DNA of 64,000 nucleotides from Paracoccaceae bacterium (GCA_020425085.1 JAGQRW010000004.1:1-64000), one strand, 5' to 3'; shown: positions 1-9,907, counted from the stretch's first letter. Notes: generated from the letters alone by a model not told the origin. Translations and numbers: made by a program.

Positions 1-1
1 G

Positions 2-937
2 GCCGGTGGCAAGGTCGAACAATATGTCTACACCAAGGAAGGCAGTCCGGTCCGCCTCAGGATGCCGGCCAATGCCGGTGAATACGAGATCCGCTATGTC
101 CAGGATCAGGGCAAAAAGGTGCTGGCCAGCCAGAATGTCTCGGTGACGGCGGTTGCTGCCAGCCTGTCACATGCCGCCACTGCCAGGGCCGGTGAACCGT
201 TGCTGATCGAATGGCAGGGGCCGGATTATCCGCGCGACTTTATCGCGGTGGCGCGGGTCGGCGACAAGCCGGGGGTCTATGTCCAATATGTGCGTACCAA
301 CGAAGGTTCGCCAACACGGCTGGTGATGCCGCTGCAAACCGGTAGTTACGAGATTCGCTATGTGCAGGATCAGGGCAAAAAGGTGCTGGCAACCAGCCCG
401 ATCGAGGTCGCGGCGGTCGAAGCCAGCCTCAGCGTGGCGACTATCGCCAAGGTTGGTGAGGCTTTGCTGGTCGAATGGTCCGGGCCGGATTATGCCCGTG
501 ATTATATCTCAATCGCCAGGGTCGGTGACAAGGATACCGCCTATCTTGGCTATACGCGCACTTCGGACGGCTCGCCCTTGCGGTTGCCAATGCCGGGTGA
601 GCCGGGAAATTACCAGATCCGCTATATGGCCAAGGGCAGTCCGGACACGAAACTGGCCAGCGCCGACATTACGCTGGAGCCGGTCGAGGCCAGTGTCAGC
701 GGCCCGATCAAGGCTGCGCCCGGTGCCGAAATCCTGGTGAACTGGAGCGGGCCGGATTATCCGCGCGACTATGTTGCCATCGGGCTGAAGGGCGACAAGC
801 GGCAACTGATCTACAAGCGAACCAGCGAGGGTTCGCCGTTGCGGCTGCGGTTGCCGGACCGGCCGGGGCTATATGAGCTTCGCTATGTCCTGAAGGCCGG
901 GGATACCGTGGTGGCGCGTCAGGATCTGACGGTGGAA
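2..937 (+). repeat. In-gene tandem repeats, unit about 264-267 bp
   Basis: The DNA repeats with a spacing of 264-267 bp. The stretches beginning at 101 and at 365 (CAGGATCAGGGCAAAAAGGT and a few bases beyond) are identical, while other parts have diverged. The repeats encode the Ig-like units of the partial gene. Near-identity of two neighbouring units points to a recent duplication or to gene conversion between them. Confidence 0.7.
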
Positions 938-940
938 TAG
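2..940 (+). CDS. Ig-like tandem-repeat protein, C-terminal part (5' end outside window)
   Basis: The reading frame is open from the window edge, so the true start lies upstream. The visible 312 residues consist of a tandem beta-rich repeat of 88-89 residues. Each unit carries a W-x-GPDY-xRDY/F core (three copies), then a GDK segment, an R/KT-x-GSP-x-RL strand and a G-x-YE/QIRY strand. I recall similar repeats at the C-terminus of von Willebrand factor A-domain proteins of Rhodobacterales, but no VWA domain is visible here, so that is inference. The repeats look extracellular or periplasmic. No catalytic residues or membrane segment are seen. The gene is followed by hairpins and faces hutH convergently. 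Confidence 0.75.
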   Translation, partial: AGGKVEQYVYTKEGSPVRLRMPANAGEYEIRYVQDQGKKVLASQNVSVTAVAASLSHAATARAGEPLLIEWQGPDYPRDFIAVARVGDKPGVYVQYVRTNEGSPTRLVMPLQTGSYEIRYVQDQGKKVLATSPIEVAAVEASLSVATIAKVGEALLVEWSGPDYARDYISIARVGDKDTAYLGYTRTSDGSPLRLPMPGEPGNYQIRYMAKGSPDTKLASADITLEPVEASVSGPIKAAPGAEILVNWSGPDYPRDYVAIGLKGDKRQLIYKRTSEGSPLRLRLPDRPGLYELRYVLKAGDTVVARQDLTVE

Positions 941-958
941 CCGCCCATCGGCGGCCAA

Positions 959-1006
959 GGGGGGCTGTCTGCCCCCCTCGGCGCGTTTGGCTCGGCCAAA
1001 CACGCC
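959..1006. terminator. Pair of hairpins between convergent genes
   Basis: Two inverted repeats sit between the Ig-like gene and hutH. The first is GGGGGGC-5 nt-GCCCCCC at 959-977. The second is a 12-bp stem with one mismatch around a TCG loop at 980-1006. Neither is followed by a clear T-run, so they may work as RNA 3'-end stabilisers or factor-dependent terminators for both strands. Confidence 0.4.
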
Positions 1007-1051
1007 TGCCCCCCGAGAGTGTATGCGGAACAATGATGAACGGTGCTGATT

Positions 1052-2569
1052 TCAGCCATCGGTCAGGGGTGGGGGCGATGCGGGCAGCAATGCGCCCTGA
1101 TTGACCAGAATGGTTGCCGTTTTGATGTCGGGCGCAATCAGGCGATCGCTGGTCAGGGCGGGTATCTGCTGGCGGATGCCGGCGATATAAGCTGCCAGTT
1201 TCGGGCTGGTTCCGAGCGGCGCGCGCAACTCAACCCCCTGGGCCGCGGCAAGGGCTTCGATGGCGATGATGCCGGCAAGGTTGTCGGCCATTTCCAGCAA
1301 TCGGCGCGCGCCATGGCAGGCCATCGAGACGTGATCCTCCTGATTGGCGCTGGTGGGGGTCGAATCGACCACGCGGGGATTGGATAGCGCCTTGTTCTCG
1401 CTCATCAATGCGGCCGAGGTGACCTCGGCGATCATCAGGCCGGAGTTCAGGCCGGGTTCTGGCGACAGGAAGGCGGGCAGGCCGAAAGACAGCGCCGGAT
1501 CGACCAGCAGCGCAATCCGCCGCTGCGAAATCGCACCGATTTCTGAGGCAGCCATGGCAAGCTGATCGGCCGCAAAACCAACCGGTTCGGCATGGAAATT
1601 ACCGCCGGATATGATGTCGCCATCCGGCATCACCAGGGGGTTGTCGGTGACGGCGTTGGCCTCGATCCTCAAAACGCGGGCCGCCTGCCGGATGACGTCC
1701 AGCGCCGCCCCCAGCACCTGCGGCTGACAGCGGATGCAGTAGGGATCCTGCACCCGTTCATCGCCGATGCGGTGGCTTTCACGGATGTCGCTGCCGTCTT
1801 GCAGATCTCGCAGCACGGCGGCGGCGTCGATCTGGCCCGGCTGGCCGCGAAGTGCGTGGATCTCGGCGTGAAATGGTGCCGATGAGCCCATCGCCGCCTC
1901 GGTCGAAAGCGCACCGGTCACCAGCGAGCTTAGCGCCAGGTGCCAGATGCGGAACATGCCCGCCAGCGCCAGTGCGGTGGAAACCTGGGTGCCGTTGATC
2001 AGCGCCAGCCCCTCCTTGGGGCCGAGTTCGACCGGCCGAAGTCCGGCCCGTTCCAGCGCCGTTGCCGCAGGCAGGGTCAGGCCCTGATACCGCGCCTCGC
2101 CCTCGCCCATCATCGCAGCTGCCATATGGGCCAGCGGCGCAAGATCGCCCGATGCGCCGACCGAGCCTTGTGACGGAATCAGCGGCAGCAGGTTCTTGTC
2201 GAGCATCGCCTGCAGCATTTCGATCAGCTCCCAGCGGACCCCGCTTGCCCCCCGCGCCAGCGAGATCAGCTTGAGAGTCATCACCAGCCTGACCACATCG
2301 TCGGGCAATGCCGGACCGGTGCCTGCGGCATGGCTGAGGATCAGGTTTCTTTGCAGGTTTTTGGTGTCGCCGGGCGGGATCCGCACCGAGGCAAGTTTGC
2401 CAAAACCGGTATTGACGCCGTAAACCGGCAGATCGCCCGCAGCTGCGCGCGCAACCACGGCATTTGCGGTTTCTACACCGGCCCGGCAGTCAGGGTCGAT
2501 GCGAGCGGCCTGCCCCTGACAGATCGCGAGCAGTTGCTTCAGATCGACCTGCCCGGGTTTCAGGATCAT
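1052..2569 (-). CDS. hutH: Histidine ammonia-lyase
   Basis: This 505-residue enzyme deaminates L-histidine to urocanate and ammonia, the first step of histidine degradation in the cytoplasm. The MIO prosthetic group forms from the Ala-Ser-Gly triad in the motif [15 protein letters not shown]. The N-terminal YGVNTGFG and the downstream NPLV and FHAEPVG segments are typical of the family, and the length matches the usual 500-515. The ATG at 2569 was chosen because homologues begin about here; the frame stays open further upstream but would run into the operator. The gene is divergent from hutF and hutC. The genes hutU, hutG and hutI are not in the window. Confidence 0.95.
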   Translation of the reverse strand: MILKPGQVDLKQLLAICQGQAARIDPDCRAGVETANAVVARAAAGDLPVYGVNTGFGKLASVRIPPGDTKNLQRNLILSHAAGTGPALPDDVVRLVMTLKLISLARGASGVRWELIEMLQAMLDKNLLPLIPSQGSVGASGDLAPLAHMAAAMMGEGEARYQGLTLPAATALERAGLRPVELGPKEGLALINGTQVSTALALAGMFRIWHLALSSLVTGALSTEAAMGSSAPFHAEIHALRGQPGQIDAAAVLRDLQDGSDIRESHRIGDERVQDPYCIRCQPQVLGAALDVIRQAARVLRIEANAVTDNPLVMPDGDIISGGNFHAEPVGFAADQLAMAASEIGAISQRRIALLVDPALSFGLPAFLSPEPGLNSGLMIAEVTSAALMSENKALSNPRVVDSTPTSANQEDHVSMACHGARRLLEMADNLAGIIAIEALAAAQGVELRAPLGTSPKLAAYIAGIRQQIPALTSDRLIAPDIKTATILVNQGALLPASPPPLTDG

Positions 2570-2654
2570 GTCGCGCCCCCGATCGCCGGTGCCTGCCATG
2601 GCTGGGAATGGATTTTGATGTTCATGGTGGCGTTCCCCCTTGCGAAGCCGGCGG

Positions 2655-2682
2655 TTCGACCTATTATGTCTGCACATAATAT
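2655..2682 (+). promoter_or_regulatory. Candidate hutF promoter
   Basis: TTCGAC (2655-2660), a 16-bp spacer and TAATAT (2677-2682) form a moderate sigma70 match that overlaps the palindrome. The predicted transcription start is near 2689-2690, right at the first hutF ATG. The -35 is a weak match, so the call is tentative. Confidence 0.4.
2662..2681. promoter_or_regulatory. Probable HutC operator between hutH and hutF
   Basis: A 20-bp perfect inverted repeat with two 8-bp arms (TATTATGT and ACATAATA) and a 4-nt spacer (CTGC). It lies between divergent hutH and hutF, and hutF is followed by a GntR/HutC-type repressor gene. HutC-family regulators bind AT-rich palindromes of the TGTxxxxACA type. 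The repeat covers the hutH -10 region and spacer and the candidate hutF -10, so a bound repressor would block both genes. Assignment to HutC is inference from position and motif type. Confidence 0.75.
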
Positions 2683-2690
2683 TCTGTCAA
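2663..2690 (-). promoter_or_regulatory. hutH promoter
   Basis: On the minus strand TTGACA (2690-2685), a 16-bp spacer and CATAAT (2668-2663) give a near-consensus sigma70-type promoter. The -10 lies within the palindrome at 2662-2681. Transcription would begin near 2656, leaving about 87 nt of leader before hutH. Confidence 0.65.
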
Positions 2691-4066
2691 TGGGGCGTTG
2701 CAAGGTGCAGATACTTTGGGCTGAACAGGCGCTTACCGAAAATGGCTGGCAGAACGCGGTGCGAATCGAGATTGGCAGGGACGGGCGCATTGCCGATTTG
2801 CGCGCGGATTCACCGCCCGAGGGGATGCGTCTAGATACTGCCCTGCCGGCCATGGGCAACGTACATTCGCATGCCTTTCAGCGCGCCATGGCCGGGCTGG
2901 CGGAAAGCCGCACCGACTTGCAAGACAGTTTCTGGAGCTGGCGCAAGCTGATGTACCGGTTTCTGGAGGTGCTGACACCGGAAGACGTGGAAAACATCGC
3001 CGCCTTCGTGCAGATGGAAATGGCCGAGTCCGGGTTTGCCGCCGTGGGCGAGTTCCATTATCTGCACCATCGCCCGGGTGGCGCACCCTATGCCAATATC
3101 GCCGAAATGTCGGAGCGAATTTTTGCGGCGCAAGCAATCAGCGGCATCGGTCTTGCGTACCTGCCGGTGCTGTATCAGAGGGGCGGTTGCGACGGCAGGC
3201 CGCTTCTGGGTGGGCAGATGCGGTTTGGCTGCGATCTTGACCGATTTGCCGATCTCTTGGACGGTGCACGGGCCGGACTCGCCGGTTTGCCGGCAGACTG
3301 CATTCTAGGCATGGCACCCCACAGCCTGCGCGCGGTGTCGCGCGAATCGCTCGATCATCTGCCGGAACTTGCCAGCAGCGGTCCCATTCACATGCATATC
3401 GCCGAACAGCAGGCCGAAGTGGTCGAAGTCACTGCCTATTTCGGCGCCCGACCGGTGGAATGGCTTTTGAACATCTTTCACGTCGACCCCGCCTGGTGCC
3501 TGATCCACGCCACGCAGATGACCCCGGCCGAAACCATCGGTCTGGCGGGCAGCGGTGCAGTGGCGGGCCTGTGTCCGATCACCGAAAGCAATCTTGGCGA
3601 TGGCATATTCGATGGGGTGCGCTATCTGGACCATGGCGGCCGGATTGCCCTGGGCTCGGACAGCAACATTCGAATATCGCTGACCGAAGAAATCAGAACC
3701 CTGGAATATTCCCAGCGTTTGCGCGACTATTCCCGCGCCGCTTTAGCCCAGCCTGGCACCTCCACCGGGCGGGCAATTTATGAGGCCGCCACGCGCGGCG
3801 CGGCGCAGGCACTGGGGCGTGGCGCAGGTGTGATCACAAAGGGTGGCTGGGCCGATATCACCGAAATCAGCCGGGATCACCCCGACCTGGACGGCCTTGC
3901 TGGCGACACCCTGCTTGACGTCTGGCTCTTTGCCGGTGACGACCGTCAGGTCCGCAATCTCTGGTCGGCGGGAAGGCATCTGGTGGTGGACGGACGGCAT
4001 GTCAGGGCGACATCCATCCGCAAGGGTTATCGCAACTGCCGCAAACGGCTGAGGGCGCTGCTGTGA
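2690..4066 (+). CDS. hutF: Formimidoylglutamate deiminase
   Basis: This 458-residue amidohydrolase converts N-formimidoyl-L-glutamate to N-formyl-L-glutamate and ammonia, the branch of histidine degradation that needs HutG deformylase afterwards. Visible signs are the metal-binding HSH in NVHSHAFQRAMAG, a HIAEQ histidine and a C-terminal GSDSNIR with the catalytic Asp. The frame is open further upstream, but that part is antisense to hutH. The start is either ATG 2690, which would be nearly leaderless from the candidate promoter, or GTG 2705, with GGGG about 9 nt before it; family N-termini resemble VQILWAEQAL, which favours the GTG slightly. It overlaps hutC by 4 bp. Confidence 0.93.
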   Translation: MGRCKVQILWAEQALTENGWQNAVRIEIGRDGRIADLRADSPPEGMRLDTALPAMGNVHSHAFQRAMAGLAESRTDLQDSFWSWRKLMYRFLEVLTPEDVENIAAFVQMEMAESGFAAVGEFHYLHHRPGGAPYANIAEMSERIFAAQAISGIGLAYLPVLYQRGGCDGRPLLGGQMRFGCDLDRFADLLDGARAGLAGLPADCILGMAPHSLRAVSRESLDHLPELASSGPIHMHIAEQQAEVVEVTAYFGARPVEWLLNIFHVDPAWCLIHATQMTPAETIGLAGSGAVAGLCPITESNLGDGIFDGVRYLDHGGRIALGSDSNIRISLTEEIRTLEYSQRLRDYSRAALAQPGTSTGRAIYEAATRGAAQALGRGAGVITKGGWADITEISRDHPDLDGLAGDTLLDVWLFAGDDRQVRNLWSAGRHLVVDGRHVRATSIRKGYRNCRKRLRALL

Positions 4067-4755
4067 GCCGGGCCAGTTATCCCGGTATCAAGGCAGAAGT
4101 GCTGCGCCGCATTCGTGACGGCGAATGGAAACCGGGGGCCGCAATTCCCGCCGAAACCGATCTGGCGACCGAATTCGGCTGCGCCCGCGCCACCATGAAC
4201 CGCGCCCTGCGGGAACTGGCCGAAGCAGGCATACTCGACCGGCGCCGCAAGGCCGGCACCCGCGTCAGCCGCTTTCCGGTGCGCAAGGCCACGCTGGAAA
4301 TCCCGCTGACGCGGCTTGAAATCGAAGGCCAGGGTCTGACCTACGCGCATCGGGTGCTGAAATGCCGGCAGATCGCAGCACCGCCCGGGATTACGCAGCG
4401 AATGAACCCGGACGGAACTGCGCGGCTATTGCATCTGTTCTGCCTGCATCTGGCCGACCGGTTGCCCTATGCATTCGAAGATCGCTGGATCAACCTTGAC
4501 GCCGCCCCGGGTATCCTTGATGCCGACCTTACCACGATCAGCGCCAATGAATGGCTGGTGCAGAATGTGCCGATCTCGGATGGCGACATCGCCTTCATGG
4601 CAGAGCCTGCCGGGCGTGACACCGCCGCCGCCTTTGGTATCGCCGAAGGTACGGCGCTGTTCGTGGTCGAGCGACACACCCGGATCAGCCGCCTTCCGGT
4701 CACTCTGGTGCGGCTGTCCTATGCGCCCGGCTACCGGATGGTTACCAGCATCTGA
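4063..4755 (+). CDS. hutC: GntR-family histidine utilisation repressor HutC
   Basis: A 230-residue regulator. Residues about 5-70 form a GntR winged helix-turn-helix (IPAETDLATEFGCARATMNR, then LREL and a GTRVS wing). Residues about 80-230 form a UTRA effector-binding domain of the HutC type, which in characterised members binds urocanate. The GTG start at 4063 overlaps the hutF stop (GTGA), so the two genes are translationally coupled. It probably represses hutH and hutF through the palindrome at 2662-2681 and so controls its own expression with hutF. An ordinary GntR regulator of another pathway is unlikely in this context. Confidence 0.9.
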   Translation: MSRASYPGIKAEVLRRIRDGEWKPGAAIPAETDLATEFGCARATMNRALRELAEAGILDRRRKAGTRVSRFPVRKATLEIPLTRLEIEGQGLTYAHRVLKCRQIAAPPGITQRMNPDGTARLLHLFCLHLADRLPYAFEDRWINLDAAPGILDADLTTISANEWLVQNVPISDGDIAFMAEPAGRDTAAAFGIAEGTALFVVERHTRISRLPVTLVRLSYAPGYRMVTSI

Positions 4756-4774
4756 AAATTTCCAACCAGATTGC

Positions 4775-4810
4775 GGCCCTTCGGGCCATTTCCTTCAGCC
4801 CCTTCGGGGC
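4775..4810 (+). terminator. Tandem UUCG-type hairpins after hutC
   Basis: Two stem-loops follow the hutC stop: GGCCC-TTC-GGGCC (4775-4787), followed by the T-rich ATTTCCTT, and GCCCC-TTC-GGGGC (4798-4810), followed by AAATTC. Both can close as C(UUCG)G tetraloops. The first with its T-rich tail is a plausible intrinsic terminator of hutF-hutC. Confidence 0.6.
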
Positions 4811-4902
4811 AAATTCGCCTCCGGCGGGAGTAGTTGGGCAATAAAGAAGCCAACGGCACCAACCGGGCTGTCATTGTTCGAAAAACCCTCAGGTGGGTGA
4901 AT

Positions 4903-4935
4903 GGCCCAAAGGGCCGGGGGGGGGTCGCAGCCCCC
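4903..4935 (-). terminator. Hairpins downstream of the tRNA genes
   Basis: Downstream of the minus-strand tRNA-Asp gene lie a GGGGG/CCCCC stem (4920-4935) and GGCCC-AAA-GGGCC (4903-4915). On the minus strand neither has a T-run, so they are weak terminator candidates for the tRNA transcript. Confidence 0.35.
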
Positions 4936-4973
4936 TGTGTGCAAGGTGAAAATCCGGTGCGAAGGATTGGAAA

Positions 4974-5050
4974 TGGCGCGGTTGACGGGGCTCGAACCCG
5001 CGACCTCCGGCGTGACAGGCCGGCACTCTAACCAGCTGAGCTACAACCGC
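4974..5050 (-). tRNA. tRNA-Asp (anticodon GTC), copy 1
   Basis: A 77-nt cloverleaf on the minus strand with 7-bp acceptor stem GCGGTTG/CAACCGC, D-arm TAGCTCAGCTGGTTAGAG, anticodon loop containing CTGTCAC (GTC), T-arm with GTTCGAACC, and encoded CCA at 4974-4976. It differs from copy 2 by one base in the D-arm. Confidence 0.97.
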
Positions 5051-5069
5051 AATTCCATTACCGTTTCAG

Positions 5070-5146
5070 TGGCGCGGTTGACGGGGCTCGAACCCGCGAC
5101 CTCCGGCGTGACAGGCCGGCACTCTAACCGGCTGAGCTACAACCGC
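5070..5146 (-). tRNA. tRNA-Asp (anticodon GTC), copy 2
   Basis: A second 77-nt tRNA-Asp, 19 nt upstream of copy 1 in the transcription direction. It has the same acceptor, anticodon and T-arm, with CAGCCGG in the D-arm in place of CAGCTGG. CCA is encoded at 5070-5072. The two were probably made by tandem duplication and are processed from one transcript. Confidence 0.97.
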
Positions 5147-5291
5147 CTACTGAACCGCCAGCACCGTATCCGGACTGGCGTGAGGGGGGTTTTAGGCGGG
5201 CGCATTCGGGCCGTCAAGCAGATTGCGCCAATCGGATCGGGGTTTTTGCCGGCACACTGCTGGCGTTTGATCAAACCCGAGACTGGTGGGA

Positions 5292-5367
<76 letters not shown>

Positions 5368-5480
5368 GGTGAGGGCGATTTAGACTGATATGGCGCAGAG
5401 GGCAAGAGGGCAGATGCAATTTCCGCACCGGGGAACTTGGCGGCAGATTTCAGCCGGAATCCAAGCCGCCGTTTGCCCGG

Positions 5481-5777
5481 CTATTCCTCGGCCTCGACCT
5501 CGTCTTCCTTGCCGAGGGCCAGACGATAGACCATCTTTTCATCGGCGGTCCCGGCCTTGGCCCGGCGCGAAGTGAGGCGGCCAAGCGGCATTGCCAGCAC
5601 CTTTTTTTCCTCGATCAGGGCCTGGCGAATATGGCCCAGCAGCGCATCGGTGGCCTGGCGCGCCTGGTTCTTGTTGAGCGAGGTGACTTCGGCCAGATGT
5701 TCTACCAGATCACGCTTGCGCAGCACGTTTGGGTCTTTCGGTTTTCTGTCCTTCGGCGGGGCGGTATTTTCAGCCAT
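5481..5777 (-). CDS. HU-family DNA-binding protein, divergent
   Basis: A 98-residue protein with an HU/IHF-like N-terminal helical half (KRDLVEHLAEVTSLNKNQAR, then TDALLGHIRQAL) and one short beta segment. The usual beta-arm, with its conserved GFGxF and GRNPxTG motifs, is missing: the protein runs from VLAMPLGRLTSRRAKAG straight to an acidic tail (KEDEVEAEE). It may bind DNA differently from classical HU, or act as a partner. The ATG at 5777 has AGGAAAG 8 nt upstream and is preferred over TTG 5783. It follows lon after a hairpin, a place where HU genes are often found. Confidence 0.75.
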   Translation of the reverse strand: MAENTAPPKDRKPKDPNVLRKRDLVEHLAEVTSLNKNQARQATDALLGHIRQALIEEKKVLAMPLGRLTSRRAKAGTADEKMVYRLALGKEDEVEAEE

Positions 5778-5818
5778 GATCAAAGCTTTCCTGGGGTTGG
5801 ATCGGGTTCAGGTCAACC

Positions 5819-5844
5819 GGGCGGGCACGTTATCGCGCCCGCCC
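5819..5844. terminator. lon-HU intergenic hairpin
   Basis: An inverted repeat GGGCGGGC-10 nt-GCCCGCCC lies between the lon stop and the HU-like start. There is no T-run on the minus strand, so it more likely marks a processed lon 3' end or a partial terminator than a strong stop. Confidence 0.4.
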
Positions 5845-5866
5845 AGCCCAGAGATCGAGCGATCGT

Positions 5867-8272
5867 TCAGTGTGCCACCGGCGCGTTCGGCTGGTTCGGA
5901 TTGGTCAGCAATGCGGCAGCGGCTTCTTCGGCGGCCTCGTCCCACTCGATCGGTTCCGGCATGGAAACCAGTGCGTGTTTCAGCACCGTTCGCACATTCG
6001 ATACCGGAATGATCTTCAGCCCCTTCTTGACGTTATCGGGGATTTCCGCCAGATCCTTCTGGTTGTCGGCCGGGATCAGCACCGTTTTGATGCCGCCCCT
6101 CAGGGCCGCCAGCAGTTTTTCCTTCAATCCACCGATCGGCAGCACGTTGCCGCGCAGCGTCACTTCGCCGGTCATCGCCAGATCCTTTTTCACCGCGATG
6201 CCGGTCAGCACCGAGACGATCGAGGTGACCATGGCCACGCCGGCGCTCGGGCCGTCCTTGGGGGTTGCGCCTTCGGGCACATGCACGTGGATGTCGATCT
6301 TTTCGAACCGCGGTGGTTTCACCCCGATTTCGGTCGAGATCGAGCGGACATAGGATGACGCGGCCTCGATCGATTCCTTCATCACATCGCCGAGTTTACC
6401 AGTGGTTTTCATCCGCCCCTTGCCCGGCAGTTTCAGCGCCTCGATCGACAAAAGGTCACCACCGACGCTGGTCCAGGCAAGGCCAGTGACCACGCCAACC
6501 ACATCTTCGGCTTCGGCCAGGCCGTATTTGAACCGCTTGACGCCAAGGTACTGTTCCAGATTGGCGGGCGTCACGGTGACCTGTTTGGTCTTGCCGCGCA
6601 CGATCTCGGTCACCGCCTTGCGGCTGAGCTTGGCGATTTCGCGTTCCAGATTCCTGACCCCGGCTTCGCGGGTATAGGTGCGGATGATCTCTTTCAAGGC
6701 ATCGTCCTGCAACTTGAACTCGCCCCTTTTCAGCCCGTGGCCCTTCATCTGTTTCGGGATCAGGTACTGCTTGGCGATCTCGCTTTTCTCGTCCTCGGTA
6801 TAGCCCGCGAGCGGGATGATCTCCATCCGGTCCAGAAGCGGGCCGGGCATGTTGTAGGAGTTGGCCGTGGTGATGAACATCACGTTCGACAGGTCGTATT
6901 CGACCTCAAGATAGTGATCGGTGAAGGTCGAGTTCTGTTCCGGATCCAGCACCTCCAACATGGCGCTTGCGGGATCGCCCCGGAAATCCTGGCCCATCTT
7001 GTCGATTTCATCAAGCAGGATCAACGGGTTGACCGTCTTGGCCTTTTTCATCGACTGGATGATCTTGCCGGGCATCGAGCCGATATAGGTCCGCCGGTGC
7101 CCACGGATTTCGCTTTCGTCGCGCACGCCGCCAAGGCTGATGCGGATGAATTCGCGCCCCGTCGCACGGGCTACGGATTTGCCAAGGCTGGTCTTGCCGA
7201 CGCCCGGAGGGCCGACCAGACACAGGATCGGGCCTTTCAGTTTCTGGCTGCGCTGTTGCACTGCCAGATATTCGACGATGCGTTCCTTGACCTTTTCAAG
7301 GCCGTAGTGATCGTTGTCGAGCACTTCCTGCGCCTTGGCCAGGTCTTTCTTGACGCGGGTTTTCTTGCCCCACGGCACCGACAGCATCCAGTCGAGATAG
7401 TTGCGCACGACCGTGCTTTCGGCTGACATCGGCGACATCGACTTCAGCTTTTTCAGCTCGGCCTCGGCCTTTTCTCGGGCCTCATCGCTGAATTTGGTTT
7501 CCGCGATTCGAGTCTCGTATTCCTTGATCTCGTCCTGGCCGTCATTGCCATCGCCGAGTTCCTTTTGAATCGCCTTCATCTGTTCGTTCAGATAGTATTC
7601 ACGCTGGGTGCGCTCCATCTGGGTCTTGACGCGCGACTTGATCTTCTTTTCGACCTTCAGCACCGACATTTCGCCCTGCATCATGCCAAAGATCGCTTCC
7701 AGACGGTCGGCGACATCCAGCGTTTCCAACAGTTTCTGTTTTTCCTCGACCGGGATGCTCAGATGGCCCGCCACGGTGTCGGCCAGCTTGGCGGCCTCGT
7801 CGATTTCGCCGATGGCGGCAAGTGCCTCTTCGGGGACGTTCTTGTTCAGGCGGGCATAGCGTTCAAATTCACGCGTGACCGAGCGGCTGAGGGCAGTCAC
7901 CGAGACCGGGTCGCCGGGGGTTTCATCTAGAATTTCCGCGCGTGCCTCGAAATAATCTTCGTTATCAAGGTATTCGGCAATCCTGACGCGTTTGCGGCCT
8001 TCGACCAGCACCTTGACGGTGCCGTCGGGCAGTTTCAGAAGCTGCAGCACGCTGGCCAGAACACCGGTGCGATAGATACCATCGGCCGTGGGCTCATCGA
8101 CGCTGGGGTCGATCTGCGACGACAGAAGGATTTCCTTGTCTTCGCCCATCACCTCTTCCAGTGCGCGCACCGATTTTTCGCGACCGACAAAAAGCGGCAC
8201 GATCATATGCGGAAACACGACGATTTCGCGCAACGGCAGGACGGGGTAGGTTTGGCTGCTCATCTCGGGCAT
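5867..8272 (-). CDS. lon: ATP-dependent Lon protease
   Basis: An 801-residue LonA protease that degrades damaged and regulatory proteins. It has an N-terminal substrate-binding domain ([20 protein letters not shown], residues about 8-205), a central AAA+ module with Walker [10 protein letters not shown] and Walker [10 protein letters not shown], and a C-terminal protease domain with catalytic Ser in PKDGPSAG and Lys in [10 protein letters not shown]. Length is normal. The ATG at 8272 was chosen because AAGGA lies 6 nt before it; the ATG at 8278 abuts the same AAGGA. A heat-shock-like promoter is seen upstream. Confidence 0.97.
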   Translation of the reverse strand: MPEMSSQTYPVLPLREIVVFPHMIVPLFVGREKSVRALEEVMGEDKEILLSSQIDPSVDEPTADGIYRTGVLASVLQLLKLPDGTVKVLVEGRKRVRIAEYLDNEDYFEARAEILDETPGDPVSVTALSRSVTREFERYARLNKNVPEEALAAIGEIDEAAKLADTVAGHLSIPVEEKQKLLETLDVADRLEAIFGMMQGEMSVLKVEKKIKSRVKTQMERTQREYYLNEQMKAIQKELGDGNDGQDEIKEYETRIAETKFSDEAREKAEAELKKLKSMSPMSAESTVVRNYLDWMLSVPWGKKTRVKKDLAKAQEVLDNDHYGLEKVKERIVEYLAVQQRSQKLKGPILCLVGPPGVGKTSLGKSVARATGREFIRISLGGVRDESEIRGHRRTYIGSMPGKIIQSMKKAKTVNPLILLDEIDKMGQDFRGDPASAMLEVLDPEQNSTFTDHYLEVEYDLSNVMFITTANSYNMPGPLLDRMEIIPLAGYTEDEKSEIAKQYLIPKQMKGHGLKRGEFKLQDDALKEIIRTYTREAGVRNLEREIAKLSRKAVTEIVRGKTKQVTVTPANLEQYLGVKRFKYGLAEAEDVVGVVTGLAWTSVGGDLLSIEALKLPGKGRMKTTGKLGDVMKESIEAASSYVRSISTEIGVKPPRFEKIDIHVHVPEGATPKDGPSAGVAMVTSIVSVLTGIAVKKDLAMTGEVTLRGNVLPIGGLKEKLLAALRGGIKTVLIPADNQKDLAEIPDNVKKGLKIIPVSNVRTVLKHALVSMPEPIEWDEAAEEAAAALLTNPNQPNAPVAH

Positions 8273-8355
8273 GTTCATTCCTTGGTATGGCAGGAAAGCA
8301 CCGGTCCCTTTTGGCGGCGACTTCTGGCTTTCCTCGGGTTTACTCAGTTCCCTGT

Positions 8356-8384
8356 CAGTTGGGATCGCTGTGACATTCTGTCAA
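8356..8384 (-). promoter_or_regulatory. Candidate heat-shock (sigma32-type) promoter of lon
   Basis: On the minus strand CTTGACA (8384-8378), a 14-bp spacer and TCCCAACT (8363-8356) resemble the sigma32 consensus CTTGAAA-N13/14-CCCCATNT, with 6 of 7 matches at -35 and about 5 of 7 informative positions at -10. It would give a leader of about 75-80 nt before lon. TTGACA could also serve sigma70, but no good sigma70 -10 follows. Confidence 0.45.
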
Positions 8385-8507
8385 GTCTCGGCAATCGACT
8401 CGTTAACGCCATTGTGACGTTTCACCGGCTTCGCGGCAAGGGTGTCGAGGGCGGGATTTTCTGTATCCGGTGTATGTTGGCAACCTTGCGTATCAAAATC
8501 TGATATT

Positions 8508-8523
8508 ATGCCGATTTCGGCAT
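8508..8523. other. Palindrome in the AT-rich lon-tgt intergenic region
   Basis: The 363 bp between lon and the tgt stop hold no supported gene. About 8490-8590 is AT-rich for this genome and contains a perfect 7-bp-arm palindrome, ATGCCGATTTCGGCAT. It could be an operator, a tgt 3'-end hairpin or a curved-DNA element. Nothing nearby decides which. Confidence 0.4.
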
Positions 8524-8635
8524 CAATGGGTTAATAATGCATTAATTGTTTCCATTTGGTAAACGAAAACCAACATCGAAAGCCGTGAAATCCGGTTATT
8601 TGGCCGCCAAACCTGCGCTGCATCTCTGCTTGCAG

Positions 8636-9775
<1,140 letters not shown>

Positions 9776-9907
9776 GTACGAAACCCCAGCCGTTTTGCCC
9801 AGCCCAAAATGTTTTTCAAAAAAGGACGCTTTGGCGCAGATCTGAACACTGGACCTTTCGCCAGCAATACCTTATATGTTTGCTCAGGAATTAAGATTGG
9901 TGAGAAC

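Noticed and set aside
2330-2689. Long N-terminal extension of the hutF frame starting at 2330
   Set aside because: It is antisense to the hutH coding sequence and crosses the operator; HutF homologues begin near 2690-2705.
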